From contig DWWT01000020.1 in assembly GCA_019119575.1 (NCBI GenBank), positions 1 to 64,000 of the forward strand: a stretch of 64,000 bases of DNA, written 5' to 3'. Both the position numbers and the translations under genes were made by a program. The notes below the pieces were generated by a model. It made no database searches. It was given only the letters and a program-made list of their open reading frames with translations, and was not told the DNA's origin. Below, piece by piece: positions 35,201 to 41,853 of the stretch. The stretch is from Candidatus Enterocloster excrementipullorum. Lineage in GTDB: Bacteria; Bacillota; Clostridia; Lachnospirales; Lachnospiraceae. Within the stretch, counting starts at the first letter, position 1. The number at the start of each line of letters is the position of its first letter.

Positions 35201-36494
35201 GCGGGATCAGAAGCACTACCAGCGGAAGGTGGTTTCCAGCGCCTACAACCGGGTGCTCTTCACCAAGGAGATGAAGAAGGATTATACCATCCTGTGCCCC
35301 CAGATGTCCCCCATCCATTTTGACCTCTTAGAGCCTGCGATCCGCGCCTTTGGCTATAAGGTGGAGGTTCTTCAGAACCACAACCGCAATGCCGTGGATG
35401 TCGGACTGCAGTACGTGAACAATGACGCCTGCTACCCCTCCCTCATCGTCATCGGCCAGATCATGGATGCCCTTCTTTCCGGCAAATATGACCTCGATCA
35501 CACGGCAATTTTCATGAGCCAGACAGGAGGCGGATGCCGGGCATCCAACTATATTGGATTTATCCGCCGTGCCCTTGAAAAAGCGGGCATGCCGCAGATT
35601 CCCGTGATCTCGGTCAATGCCAACGGCATGGAGACCAATCCGGGCTTTACCTTTACGGTTCCCCTTCTGACCAAAGCCATGCAGGCCATTGTCTACGGAG
35701 ATATCTTCATGCGGGTACTCTACGCCACCAGGCCCTATGAGGCCAAGCCGGGCAGTGCCAACGCTCTCCATGAAAAGTGGAAGGCCCGCTGCATCGCCTC
35801 CCTGTCCAAGCGAAGCGCGGCCATGATGGAATTCAACCGCAATGTCCGGGGGATCATCCGTGATTTTGACTCTCTGCCGAGACTTGATATCAAAAAGCCC
35901 AAAGTAGGAATCGTGGGAGAGATCCTGGTGAAGTTTTCCCCGCTGGCCAACAACCATGTGGTGGAGCTTCTGGAACACGAGGGCGCTGAAGCCGTGATGC
36001 CGGATCTGATGGATTTCCTCCTGTACTGCTTCTACAACAGCAATTTTAAGGCGGAACATCTGGGCGCCAAGAAGTCTACCGCCTACCTGTGCAACGCGGG
36101 CATTGCCCTCCTTGAATATTTCCGCCGGGTAGCGAGAAAAGAATTCGCGGCCAGCCGCCATTTCACTCCGCCCGCCGACATCCGCCAGCTCGCCGAGATG
36201 GCCAAGGGATTTGTCTCCCTGGGAAATCAGACCGGAGAGGGGTGGTTCCTCACCGGAGAAATGCTGGAGCTCATACACAGCGGCGTAGAGAATATCATCT
36301 GCACCCAGCCCTTTGGCTGCCTCCCCAACCACATCGTGGGCAAGGGCGTGATCAAGGAGCTGCGGCGCAATTATCCGCAGTCCAACATCATCGCCGTGGA
36401 CTATGACCCGGGCGCCAGCGAAGTGAACCAGCTAAACCGCATCAAGCTCATGCTGGCCACCGCCCAGAAAAATCTGAAAAAGCGTGAAAGCTGA
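32220..36494 (+). CDS. Giant 2-hydroxyacyl-CoA dehydratase activase-like protein (two ASKHA ATPase domains plus dehydratase-like region)
   Basis: This 1424-residue protein combines parts that are separate in 2-hydroxyacyl-CoA dehydratase systems. Two BadF/BadG/HgdC-type ATPase domains lie at about 12-290 ([13 protein letters not shown]) and 328-590 ([13 protein letters not shown]). Each keeps the two Cys that bind a shared [4Fe-4S] cluster: CAGGTGSF and ARCGVF in the first, CSSGCGSF and TRCTVF in the second. [11 protein letters not shown] Cys cluster near 613 precedes a DUF2229-like region (about 680-900) and an HgdB-like C-terminal part (from about 1020). Related large proteins are widespread in anaerobes and linked to double-cubane cluster ATP-driven reductases. 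A TTG start at 32220 is chosen because AGGAGG lies 8 bp before it; ATG 32232 is poorer. Confidence 0.87.
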   Translation: MPECMNQTSITTYTLGIDIGSTTVKVALLDRDFHIVFSDYKRHYANIQETLADLLREARKQTGPAEILPVITGSGGLTLSSHLKVPFVQEVVAVASALQDYAPQTDVAIELGGEDAKIIYFTGGVDQRMNGICAGGTGSFIDQMASLLQTDAAGLNEYAKNYKAIYPIAARCGVFAKSDIQPLINDGATREDLAASIFQAVVNQTISGLACGKPIRGNVAFLGGPLHFLPELRAAFVRTLRLTPEQTIAPEHSHLFAAVGAAMNPQENQEPVKLDDMIASLTSGIKMDFEVKRMEPLFRDQEEYDEFLARHADSSVKSADLSTYEGCCYLGIDAGSTTTKVALVGEDGSLLYRFYDNNNGSPLATAIRAMSEIRELLPEKAHIAWSCSTGYGEALLKSALMLDEGEVETISHYYAAAFFEPDVDCILDIGGQDMKCIKIKDGTVDSVQLNEACSSGCGSFIETFAKSLNYSVEDFAKEALFAKNPTDLGTRCTVFMNSNVKQAQKEGASVADISAGLAYSVIKNALFKVIKITNASDLGHHVVVQGGTFYNDAVLRSFEKISGCKAVRPDIAGIMGAFGAALIAKERYHMGGEQPSSMLPLDKIISLKYTTSMGRCKGCNNNCVLTINQFGSGRRFISGNRCERGLGLEKSKKEIPNLFDYKYHRMFDYEPLSLDKADRGIVGIPRVLNMYENFPFWAVFFEKLRFRVVLSPQSTRQIYELGIESIPSESECYPAKLVHGHISWLIHQGVKFIFYPCIPYERNETPDAGNHYNCPMVTSYAENIKNNVEALEEENVRFMNPFMAFTNEEILTEALVREFSKSFQIPAAEVKMAARAAWSELIASREDMKKKGEETLAWMKEHGKRGIVLAGRPYHVDPEIHHGIPDLITSYGFAVLTEDAVSHLGQVERPLVVTDQWMYHSRLYAAASFVKTQDNLDLIQLNSFGCGLDAVTTDQVSDILTRSGKIYTVLKIDEVNNLGAARIRIRSLIAALRVRDQKHYQRKVVSSAYNRVLFTKEMKKDYTILCPQMSPIHFDLLEPAIRAFGYKVEVLQNHNRNAVDVGLQYVNNDACYPSLIVIGQIMDALLSGKYDLDHTAIFMSQTGGGCRASNYIGFIRRALEKAGMPQIPVISVNANGMETNPGFTFTVPLLTKAMQAIVYGDIFMRVLYATRPYEAKPGSANALHEKWKARCIASLSKRSAAMMEFNRNVRGIIRDFDSLPRLDIKKPKVGIVGEILVKFSPLANNHVVELLEHEGAEAVMPDLMDFLLYCFYNSNFKAEHLGAKKSTAYLCNAGIALLEYFRRVARKEFAASRHFTPPADIRQLAEMAKGFVSLGNQTGEGWFLTGEMLELIHSGVENIICTQPFGCLPNHIVGKGVIKELRRNYPQSNIIAVDYDPGASEVNQLNRIKLMLATAQKNLKKRES

Positions 36495-36505
36495 ATACCC
36501 GTTTA

Positions 36506-36571
36506 AAAGCCCGCCCCAAACAGCGGTGAAAGGATCCTCGGGGATCCTGCCGGGTGTTTGGGGCGGGCTTT
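36506..36571. terminator. Very strong bidirectional terminator hairpin
   Basis: Perfect 17-bp arms AAAGCCCGCCCCAAACA (36506-36522) and its complement (36555-36571) enclose an inner stem AGGATCC/GGATCCT. It sits 11 bp after the activase stop. T runs are short (TTT on plus, TTTT on minus), but the stem is extreme. It separates convergent transcripts from the activase and cotJ genes. Confidence 0.8.
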
Positions 36572-36644
36572 GCGCTCATCAACGATTGCTGACGATTCTT
36601 TCCATACCTTTCTCTAGCCCTTTTACCGGAGTATATTTATTCTG

Positions 36645-37262
36645 TCAGCCCTTTGGAGCCGCCTGATTTCCGTCAAAAGCCGGATTGAACGCATAGAAAT
36701 TCCGACTGTCCAGCTTTTCTTGGGTGATGCGCAAAAGTTCGCCGAATCGCTGGTAATGCACGATTTCCCGTTCGCGCAGGAACCGAATAGGCTCGCACAC
36801 ATCATAGTCCGTCACAACCCGGAGAATATTGTCGTAAGTGCTCCGGGCTTTCTGTTCCGCAGCGAGGTCCTCATGGAGATCCGTAATCACATCTCCTTTT
36901 GACTGGAACTCGCATGCATTAAAGGGAACACCGCCCGCTGCCTGGGGCCATATTCCGGTCGTATGATCAATATAGTACGGACCAAATCCCTGCTCTTCCA
37001 GCTCCTGTGCGGAAAGTCCCCGGGTGAGCTGGTGGATGATAGCAGCCACGATTTCCAGATGGGCCAGCTCTTCAGTGCCGATATCTGTCAGAGCCGCTTT
37101 GCATTCCTTATACGGCATGGCATAGCGCTGGGAGAGGTAACGCATGGAGGCGCCCATTTCACCGTCGGGCCCACCATACTGACTCATTATAAACTGCGCC
37201 ATCTTCGCGTTCGGCTGCTTAATATTCACTGGAAACTGAAGTCTCTTTTCATATATCCACAT
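36645..37262 (-). CDS. cotJC: CotJC, manganese-catalase-like spore coat protein
   Basis: This 205-residue protein begins MWIYEKRLQFPV, the CotJC hallmark, and is homologous to manganese catalases. The four-helix ferritin-like metal site is seen as EELAHLEIV near residue 60 and DLHEDLAAEQKARSTYDNI plus EIVHYQRFGE further on. CotJC is a spore coat or inner coat protein; some homologues destroy peroxide. ATG 37262 shares a base with the cotJB stop (TAATG) and has AAGGAGGG upstream. The nine upstream codons of the open frame are omitted. It is the last gene of cotJABC. Confidence 0.96.
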   Translation of the reverse strand: MWIYEKRLQFPVNIKQPNAKMAQFIMSQYGGPDGEMGASMRYLSQRYAMPYKECKAALTDIGTEELAHLEIVAAIIHQLTRGLSAQELEEQGFGPYYIDHTTGIWPQAAGGVPFNACEFQSKGDVITDLHEDLAAEQKARSTYDNILRVVTDYDVCEPIRFLREREIVHYQRFGELLRITQEKLDSRNFYAFNPAFDGNQAAPKG

Positions 37263-37534
37263 TAGAAATTCCCTCCTTCCCAAGGCCATGGATCATCCGT
37301 CCAGGACCAGTAGGACGGGCCGCGGCTGGCAGATGCCGTCAGAGGGCCAAACTGTGCTTCGTAGCTTCTCTTTGCATTTTCGTATGCATCTGACATCTGA
37401 TTGTAGTAGGCTATGGCCTGCACATCGCATGGATGGGTATCCAGGTATAGGTTCGCTTCTACAGCGGCAAATCCGGCCTGATTTACCTGCTGCAGCATAA
37501 CCTCCCGAGATGAATTGAATCCGGAATTCATCAT
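37262..37534 (-). CDS. cotJB: Spore coat protein CotJB
   Basis: The 90-residue protein has the CotJB pattern: MLQQVNQAGFAAVEANLYLDTHP followed by DVQAIAYYNQMSDAYENAKRSYEAQFGPL. It is a helical coat component encoded between cotJA and cotJC in spore formers, made in the mother cell. The start overlaps the cotJA stop (4 bp) and the end overlaps cotJC, so the three are translated as a coupled set. The C-terminal Trp-rich tail SYWSWTDDPWPW is typical. Confidence 0.95.
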   Translation of the reverse strand: MMNSGFNSSREVMLQQVNQAGFAAVEANLYLDTHPCDVQAIAYYNQMSDAYENAKRSYEAQFGPLTASASRGPSYWSWTDDPWPWEGGNF

Positions 37535-37890
37535 TTACTGCACCTCCCATACGCAAAGATCAAATCCAGCTCCGGGAAGATCGTTCCCTGAACCAATCCC
37601 CGTTCGGGAGCATAGGTGGTCTGCCACTGCTGCCAGGGAACATAAGCCATAGCGACCGGATAGTTCTGCTCCAAAACGCCGGCCTCCGTTATCGGACAGG
37701 AGACGTTTCGAGGCTCCTCGTAAGGAGCGGGAATCGGCGCAATGCCGGAACCCAGATCCCAGGAAGGCCAGGTCATATTGGGGGCATCCCCGCAGGCAGG
37801 CGTGGGGCAGGTACAGCATCTGTTATGCATATCCCAGCCCCGGCGCCCGCTTCCGCAGCACTGCCCTCTTACATCTGTATAAGAATCCAT
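37531..37890 (-). CDS. cotJA: Spore coat associated protein CotJA
   Basis: The 119-residue protein has the CotJA core at its C terminus: AMAYVPWQQWQ, then YAPERGLVQGTIFPELDLIF. It is longer than Bacillus CotJA (about 80 residues) because of an N-terminal extension with six Cys in short spacing (GQCCGSG, CCTCPTPAC). That extension may cross-link or bind metal in the coat. The ATG follows AAAGGAG. A sporulation-type -10 box lies about 36 bp upstream. Confidence 0.92.
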   Translation of the reverse strand: MDSYTDVRGQCCGSGRRGWDMHNRCCTCPTPACGDAPNMTWPSWDLGSGIAPIPAPYEEPRNVSCPITEAGVLEQNYPVAMAYVPWQQWQTTYAPERGLVQGTIFPELDLIFAYGRCSK

Positions 37891-37924
37891 AAAGTGGATA
37901 CTCCTTTCGATTTGCTTTCTACTA

Positions 37925-37933
37925 TAGTTTATG
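37925..37933 (-). promoter_or_regulatory. Sporulation-type (sigma-E/K-like) -10 box of cotJABC
   Basis: The minus strand shows CATAAACTA, matching the CATAnnnTA -10 pattern of mother-cell sigma factors. The Bacillus cotJ operon is known to be sigma-E dependent. The -35 region is not clear by eye. Confidence 0.6.
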
Positions 37934-37999
37934 ACCGCACGCTACGCTGGTGACATAGAAATGCCGTTCCAAGCCGTGTAACACTTTGTCTCCCCGTCC

Positions 38000-38008
38000 C
38001 ATATGATA
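38000..38008 (+). promoter_or_regulatory. Sporulation-type -10 box of the collagen-like gene
   Basis: CATATGATA fits CATAnnnTA, with an AC pair 15-17 bp upstream (TAACACTTT) as in sigma-K -35 sites. It lies 34 bp before the ATG at 38042 and faces the cotJ promoter. Confidence 0.55.
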
Positions 38009-38041
38009 TAGTACAAATCAAATAAAAAAGGAGTGTTATAT

Positions 38042-38320
38042 ATGTGTAATTGTAGATTCCGCTGCTGCTGTTGTCCGTGTTGCTGCTGCCGTCCCAGAAG
38101 GCCCGGCGGCCCCGGCGGCATTGGGCCTGGCGGCCCGGGAGGCCCCGGCGGTGTGGGGCCCGGTAATGACATCTGCGCCGGTGTGAGGCGCCGCGCTTAC
38201 CGCGAGGGCTTCCGCAACGGCTACTGGGCCGGATTTAACGATGCGTCCTTTGGCCGTGGGCCCGGAGGCCCCGGGTCAGGGGATCCCAGAGATGGAGACG
38301 GGTGCGGCTGTGACAACTGA
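38042..38320 (+). CDS. Small Cys-rich, collagen-like (Gly-Pro-Gly) probable spore surface protein
   Basis: The 92-residue protein begins MCNCRFRCCCCPCCCC, with ten Cys in the first sixteen residues. A short Gly/Pro-rich run follows (GGPGGIGPGGPGGPGG), then a small central segment VRRRAYREGFRNGYWAGFNDASF, and a Gly/Asp/Cys-rich tail ending CGCDN. Collagen-like GXY proteins form exosporium filaments in Bacillus and Clostridioides; this one is far shorter. Cys runs suggest disulfide cross-linking into the coat. It is divergent from cotJABC with a sporulation-type promoter, and ATG 38042 follows AAAGGAG. The family is not one I can name. Confidence 0.75.
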   Translation: MCNCRFRCCCCPCCCCRPRRPGGPGGIGPGGPGGPGGVGPGNDICAGVRRRAYREGFRNGYWAGFNDASFGRGPGGPGSGDPRDGDGCGCDN

Positions 38321-38354
38321 CGCCATCTGTACCTGCAGATAATTGAAGGATAAT

Positions 38355-38393
38355 GAAGAACCCCAGGATCTTTGATAAATCCTGGGGTTCTTC
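38355..38393. terminator. Perfect 15-bp hairpin between convergent genes
   Basis: Arms GAAGAACCCCAGGAT (38355-38369) and ATCCTGGGGTTCTTC (38379-38393) flank a 9-nt loop. It lies 35 bp after the collagen-like stop and 60 bp before the end of the patatin gene. Because the arms end in A- and T-rich sequence, it can stop transcription from both sides. Confidence 0.75.
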
Positions 38394-38452
38394 CCTTATC
38401 ATCTTATATTTCACAGCCGCTTACAATGGTGCGTCTCCTTGCCCGGCCAAAT

Positions 38453-39310
38453 TCATCCGAGCCATTTTTTCACAGCGTTCAAATACCGAATTCCATCCGT
38501 TCTTCCTATGTCATATACTCTCTGCAGCTCCTCCGGATCATGCTCCATCCGTCCGATATTCAGAGAATGCTCCGGACGGATTACCAGAATCTTCCCCTGT
38601 TCTTCCAGGCGATCGATCCACTCCACTGTCCGGTTGTATGTGAGATGACGCCGGGAAAGAGAGCGGACAAAGGCCGGATAACGGAAATAGAACAGCTTTG
38701 CCATCCGCGCATGTTCCGGCGATTTTCGATATCCCTTTTCCCGGGTCAATATGACCACATTCCTTTTAAATCCCATCTTCAGGAATGCTCGGAGCGGGAT
38801 ACTGTCCGTACATCCGCCGTCTAAAAGCTTCATCCCTTCGGCGGTTACAATCCTGGAAACGTAGGGAAGGGAAGCGGATGCCTGCATAAACGCAATCTGG
38901 TTTTTCATGTCCGTAATTCGGATATACTCCGCTTTTCCGGTATCCACATTGCTGCATCCTACATAAAATTCCGTACCCGATTCCAAAAATGTCTGATAGT
39001 CATACGGATCCAGTTTCTCCGGAAGCTCGTGATAGCAAAAATCCACCCCGGCAATGTCTCCCGTAGTTATCAGATTATAAAAGCTCATGAACCGCCGGTC
39101 ATTGCAGTATTTTTTATAATAACGAATACTTCTCCCCTTCTGCCCGGACACAAAGGAACTTCCGTGGATAGCCCCGGCCGAGACTCCGATCACTCCGTCA
39201 AAATGGATCCCTTCTTCCATAAACACATCCAAAATGCCGGCCGTATAAATTCCGCGCGTTCCGCCGCCCTCCAGTACCAGACCGGTTTTCTTCTTTCCGC
39301 TTTCTGCCAT
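38453..39310 (-). CDS. Patatin-like phospholipase family protein
   Basis: The 285-residue protein is a patatin-type acyl hydrolase with a Ser-Asp dyad. The oxyanion loop GGGTRG lies at residues 15-20, the nucleophile elbow GVSAG at 40-44 (Ser42), and the Asp is in the later DGG motif (LLDGGCTDSIP). Length and a basic C-terminal half (SRRHLTYN, AVKKWLG) match the bacterial YjjU/RssA-like branch. It may act on membrane lipids. ATG 39310 follows AGGAGG. It is a single gene with hairpins on both sides. Confidence 0.92.
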   Translation of the reverse strand: MAESGKKKTGLVLEGGGTRGIYTAGILDVFMEEGIHFDGVIGVSAGAIHGSSFVSGQKGRSIRYYKKYCNDRRFMSFYNLITTGDIAGVDFCYHELPEKLDPYDYQTFLESGTEFYVGCSNVDTGKAEYIRITDMKNQIAFMQASASLPYVSRIVTAEGMKLLDGGCTDSIPLRAFLKMGFKRNVVILTREKGYRKSPEHARMAKLFYFRYPAFVRSLSRRHLTYNRTVEWIDRLEEQGKILVIRPEHSLNIGRMEHDPEELQRVYDIGRTDGIRYLNAVKKWLG

Positions 39311-39423
39311 CTTTCTGCCTCCTGCGATTCTCACTGTCGGAAAAACTCTGTCATTTCTGTTCATTATATCCTATTCTCCATCCTTTTTCCACACTGAAAA
39401 TATCTGTCCGTCCTCTCACAGCA

Positions 39424-39455
39424 AAATGGGGACGCCCCTCGGGCTATCCCCATTT
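39424..39455 (-). terminator. Terminator after the first PepSY gene
   Basis: AAATGGGGA (39424-39432) and TCCCCATTT (39447-39455) form a 9-bp stem with an inner GC pairing. On the minus strand it ends in ATTTTGC, giving a short T tract about 43 bp after the PepSY stop. Confidence 0.55.
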
Positions 39456-39497
39456 CCTTCCCTATTACTACCCTTTTTGACTATTTAGACGCATCCA

Positions 39498-40055
39498 TCA
39501 ATCGTAAATACTCTCCACATCCCATTCGGTTACGGTTCCCAGATCCGCGTCCACCTCAAACTCATATTCCATATTATTATAGTAAAATTTGCCTTCATAA
39601 ACCGTGTGTCCATCATCATAGTCCGCTTTTACATGTCCCCAGGTCACCTGACTGTCGGAAAGACCTGCGCTCTGAAGGGCTGCCGCCTTTGCCTGGTCAA
39701 TCCCCTCCTGGGAAGAAGCGGCTGCCGGACGCGTCCCGCGTTTTTTCTCTCCGCGATACGCATACTCCGCGTCGTAGTCTTTGCTCAAAATAGCCCCTGA
39801 CTCCCAATCGATCTCATAATCATATTCCTTGTAATCGTTGGTGAAAAATTCCACCTCATACGTCCTTATGCCGTCGTCATAGTCCTGCTTCACTTTCACA
39901 AAGGCGACTTCTTCCTGGGATATCCCCGCATCTTCCATAGCGATGGACTTTGCCCGATCCTCTGTGATCTGTGCCGCAAATGCATTTACGGCCATTGCCG
40001 CGCAGAGAATGCCTGCCGCCAATCCGGTTCCTAACACTGCAATTTTCTTATTCAT
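39498..40055 (-). CDS. Secreted PepSY-domain protein (paralogue 1)
   Basis: The 185-residue protein has a signal peptide (MNKKIAVLGTGLAAGILCAAMAVNAFA, cleavage after AFA) and two PepSY repeats. Each repeat shows the pattern of an A-x-DAG/SAGL helix, a YDDG-x-x-x-YEVEF strand pair and a closing DYEID or YEFEVD segment. PepSY modules are thought to inhibit or scaffold proteases in the envelope. The C terminus GTVTEWDVESIYD is closely similar to the end of the protein at 43292-44185. ATG 40055 has GGAGG upstream. It is near a two-component system that probably controls it. Confidence 0.87.
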   Translation of the reverse strand: MNKKIAVLGTGLAAGILCAAMAVNAFAAQITEDRAKSIAMEDAGISQEEVAFVKVKQDYDDGIRTYEVEFFTNDYKEYDYEIDWESGAILSKDYDAEYAYRGEKKRGTRPAAASSQEGIDQAKAAALQSAGLSDSQVTWGHVKADYDDGHTVYEGKFYYNNMEYEFEVDADLGTVTEWDVESIYD

Positions 40056-40120
40056 AAGGTTTACCTCCGTTATCTGTTTTGTGGTGTTTTTCATTTGATG
40101 GGTTTATGATAAACGGCAAT

Positions 40121-40136
40121 TATTAAAAAATTATTA
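40121..40136 (-). promoter_or_regulatory. TAATA direct repeat, probable response-regulator site (PepSY 1)
   Basis: On the minus strand TAATA occurs at 40136-40132 and again at 40125-40121, exactly 11 bp apart and separated by ATTTTT. The same arrangement, in nearly identical sequence context, lies upstream of PepSY gene 2. An 11-bp phased direct repeat is the standard target form of OmpR/PhoB regulators. A possible -10 (TATCAT) follows at 40111-40106. Confidence 0.55.
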
Positions 40137-40142
40137 GAGGTT

Positions 40143-40880
40143 TTAAATTTTATCCTCCAGATCCACCTCCCAAATTTCCATTGAACCGTTTTCCCTGCTG
40201 TGCCAGCAGGCTCCCTCCAGGGGGCCGCCCTCCGTGGGATCAAAATAATACCAGTCCCCGCTCCCATCCTCGGGATCACACCGGCTGCCGTTCCACCTGT
40301 GCCAGCTGGTGCACATATAGCCGTCCTTATTGAACAGATACCAGTGCCGGTTGATCACGCACCACTTGTCAAAGGGATACGATCCATCCTCTCTGCGATA
40401 CCACCAGCCATTGGCGTTTTTTACCCATCCGGCTGTCTTCCTGGCCCAGGACTTCATAAACTCCTCCGGTGTCTTATAAAGCTTCTTAATTCCCGCCGTA
40501 GTGCTTCCCCAATCCGGGAGCTGAAAATGCGGTTTATCCACAGGGTTCTTCCAATTTCCTCCCCATTCCAATCCCAGCGGTACCCCGATGGCTCCAACTC
40601 TGGCGAAAAAGCCATCGCTGTCATAATATGCCCCTTTCCCATCATTTCTAAAAAAATCAAACGCGGTTCCCCATTGATGATACGAACTGTAACTGCTTCC
40701 CGGCGCATTTGTCACAATATTTCCCGGCTCTGTCCGTCCCTGGGCATACAGAGCGTCTTGTTCCTCCACTGTGCGCAGTGTCTCGCCAATCTGAATAGCC
40801 AGACCCTGGGCGCTGCACTCTCTGAGAAGCTTTCCCGCCAGCTCCTGAAGGCGGGGATGACACAATGTGATATCTCTCAT
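40143..40880 (-). CDS. M15-type peptidoglycan peptidase with C-terminal wall-binding repeats
   Basis: The 245-residue protein has an N-terminal M15 (VanY/CwlK/endolysin) peptidase domain. Zinc ligands are H68 and D75 (SYHQWGTAFDF) and H118 (KPHFQLP). This type cuts L-Ala-D-Glu or D-Ala-D-Ala bonds in peptidoglycan. Residues about 150-225 hold two or three choline-binding-like repeats (GWVKNANGWWYRREDGSYP, HWYLFNKDGYMCTSWH). It lacks a signal peptide, like phage endolysins and mother-cell lysis enzymes such as CwlC. No phage genes flank it, and a sporulation-type -10 lies upstream, so a role in mother-cell lysis is an attractive inference. The ATG follows GGAAGAGGTGAGG. Confidence 0.88.
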   Translation of the reverse strand: MRDITLCHPRLQELAGKLLRECSAQGLAIQIGETLRTVEEQDALYAQGRTEPGNIVTNAPGSSYSSYHQWGTAFDFFRNDGKGAYYDSDGFFARVGAIGVPLGLEWGGNWKNPVDKPHFQLPDWGSTTAGIKKLYKTPEEFMKSWARKTAGWVKNANGWWYRREDGSYPFDKWCVINRHWYLFNKDGYMCTSWHRWNGSRCDPEDGSGDWYYFDPTEGGPLEGACWHSRENGSMEIWEVDLEDKI

Positions 40881-40930
40881 ACAACCTCACCTCTTCCTTT
40901 CTCTTGTCTCTGTGTACAAGGTATCTATCT

Positions 40931-40958
40931 TATCATATGACACGGCCGCCCGGCCGTG
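40931..40958 (-). promoter_or_regulatory. Sporulation-type -10 with adjacent palindrome, M15 peptidase gene
   Basis: Minus-strand CATATGATA (40931-40939) is identical to the -10 found before the collagen-like spore gene. Directly upstream lies the palindrome CACGGCCG-CC-CGGCCGTG (40941-40958), covering the spacer and -35 positions. The element could be a hairpin or a repressor site. Confidence 0.45.
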
Positions 40959-41055
40959 CGTCGGTATGGCTGGTTCTCCGCGCGTATTTTCCTCACCGCG
41001 CAAATGCAGGGCGGAGAAAACAGGCCTCCGTCCCCCCTCTCTGCTTTAAGCCCGG

Positions 41056-41086
41056 TTGACAACGAACACTTCGCGTGGCATAGTAT
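41056..41086 (+). promoter_or_regulatory. Promoter of the response regulator/kinase operon
   Basis: TTGACA (41056-41061) is followed by CATAGT at 17 bp or TAGTAT at 19 bp. The exact -10 is uncertain. The response-regulator ATG lies about 93 bp downstream. Confidence 0.55.
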
Positions 41087-41178
41087 AAATCAAAAGAGAC
41101 ACTTCCCTCCGTGGACAAGTGAACGTATCGTTCCCTTGCGTGCGGAGCGGCGAGGCTGCATGGGAGAGGAGGCCGTCT

Positions 41179-41853
41179 ATGAGACTGCTGGTTGCGGAAG
41201 ATGAACAGGATTTGAACCGATTAATCCGCAAGACCCTGGAGAAAGAGGGGTATGGGGTTGATTCCTGCTTTGACGGAGAAGAAGCCCTGTATTATCTGGA
41301 GAATACGGACTACGATGGAGCCATACTGGATATCATGATGCCAAAAAAGGACGGGCTTTTTGTACTGAAAGCGCTCCGCCAGAAGGGCAGCGATCTTCCG
41401 GTTCTTTTTCTCACTGCCAGAGACAGCATCTCCGACCGGGTTCTCGGGCTTGACTCCGGCGCTGATGACTATCTGATAAAGCCCTTTGATTTTGATGAGC
41501 TTCTGGCCCGGATCCGCGCTATGACGCGCAAACGCAGCCCCCATACTTCCAGCATCCTGACCGTGGGAGACCTGACCCTGGACACCGGAAGCCATCGGGT
41601 GACCCGCGGCGGGAAGCCCATCGACCTCTCCGCCCGGGAGTATACCATCCTGGAATATATGTGCATGAACCCCGGTATTGTGCTTTCCCGTGAAAAGATT
41701 GAGAACCATATCTGGAATTATGACTACAGCGGCGGATCCAACGTAGTCGATGTTTATATAAGCTACCTCCGCAAAAAAATTGACGGAGGCCAGGGAAAAA
41801 AGCTGATACACACTGTCTGGGGCTCTGGCTGGACCATTAAGGAGGACACATGA
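41179..41853 (+). CDS. OmpR/PhoB family response regulator
   Basis: The 224-residue protein has a receiver domain (about 1-115) with acidic pocket EDE at 7-9, phosphorylatable Asp51 (ILDIMMP), Thr in LFLTARD and Lys in YLIKPFD. The C-terminal winged-helix domain (about 130-222) includes LSAREYTILEYM and VVDVYISYLRKKID. It binds direct repeats as a dimer when phosphorylated. It shares a 4-bp ATGA overlap with the kinase gene. ATG 41179 follows GAGAGGAGG. Two nearby PepSY genes have matching direct repeats in their promoters. Confidence 0.95.
   Translation: MRLLVAEDEQDLNRLIRKTLEKEGYGVDSCFDGEEALYYLENTDYDGAILDIMMPKKDGLFVLKALRQKGSDLPVLFLTARDSISDRVLGLDSGADDYLIKPFDFDELLARIRAMTRKRSPHTSSILTVGDLTLDTGSHRVTRGGKPIDLSAREYTILEYMCMNPGIVLSREKIENHIWNYDYSGGSNVVDVYISYLRKKIDGGQGKKLIHTVWGSGWTIKEDT

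Larger units (their letters stand above)
40881..41178. other. 298-bp divergent region between the M15 peptidase and the response regulator
   Basis: No gene is seen. The left part holds a sporulation-type -10 for the peptidase and a GC-rich palindrome. The right part holds a housekeeping promoter for the response regulator at 41056-41086. The middle (about 40960-41050) shows nothing I can name. Confidence 0.5.

Noticed and set aside
36645-37262. CotJC as a vegetative manganese catalase
   Set aside because: The MWIYEKRLQFP start and tight linkage with cotJA and cotJB identify the spore coat version.
40143-40880. The M15 peptidase as evidence of a prophage
   Set aside because: No holin, tail, terminase or other phage gene is adjacent; both sides are ordinary envelope genes.
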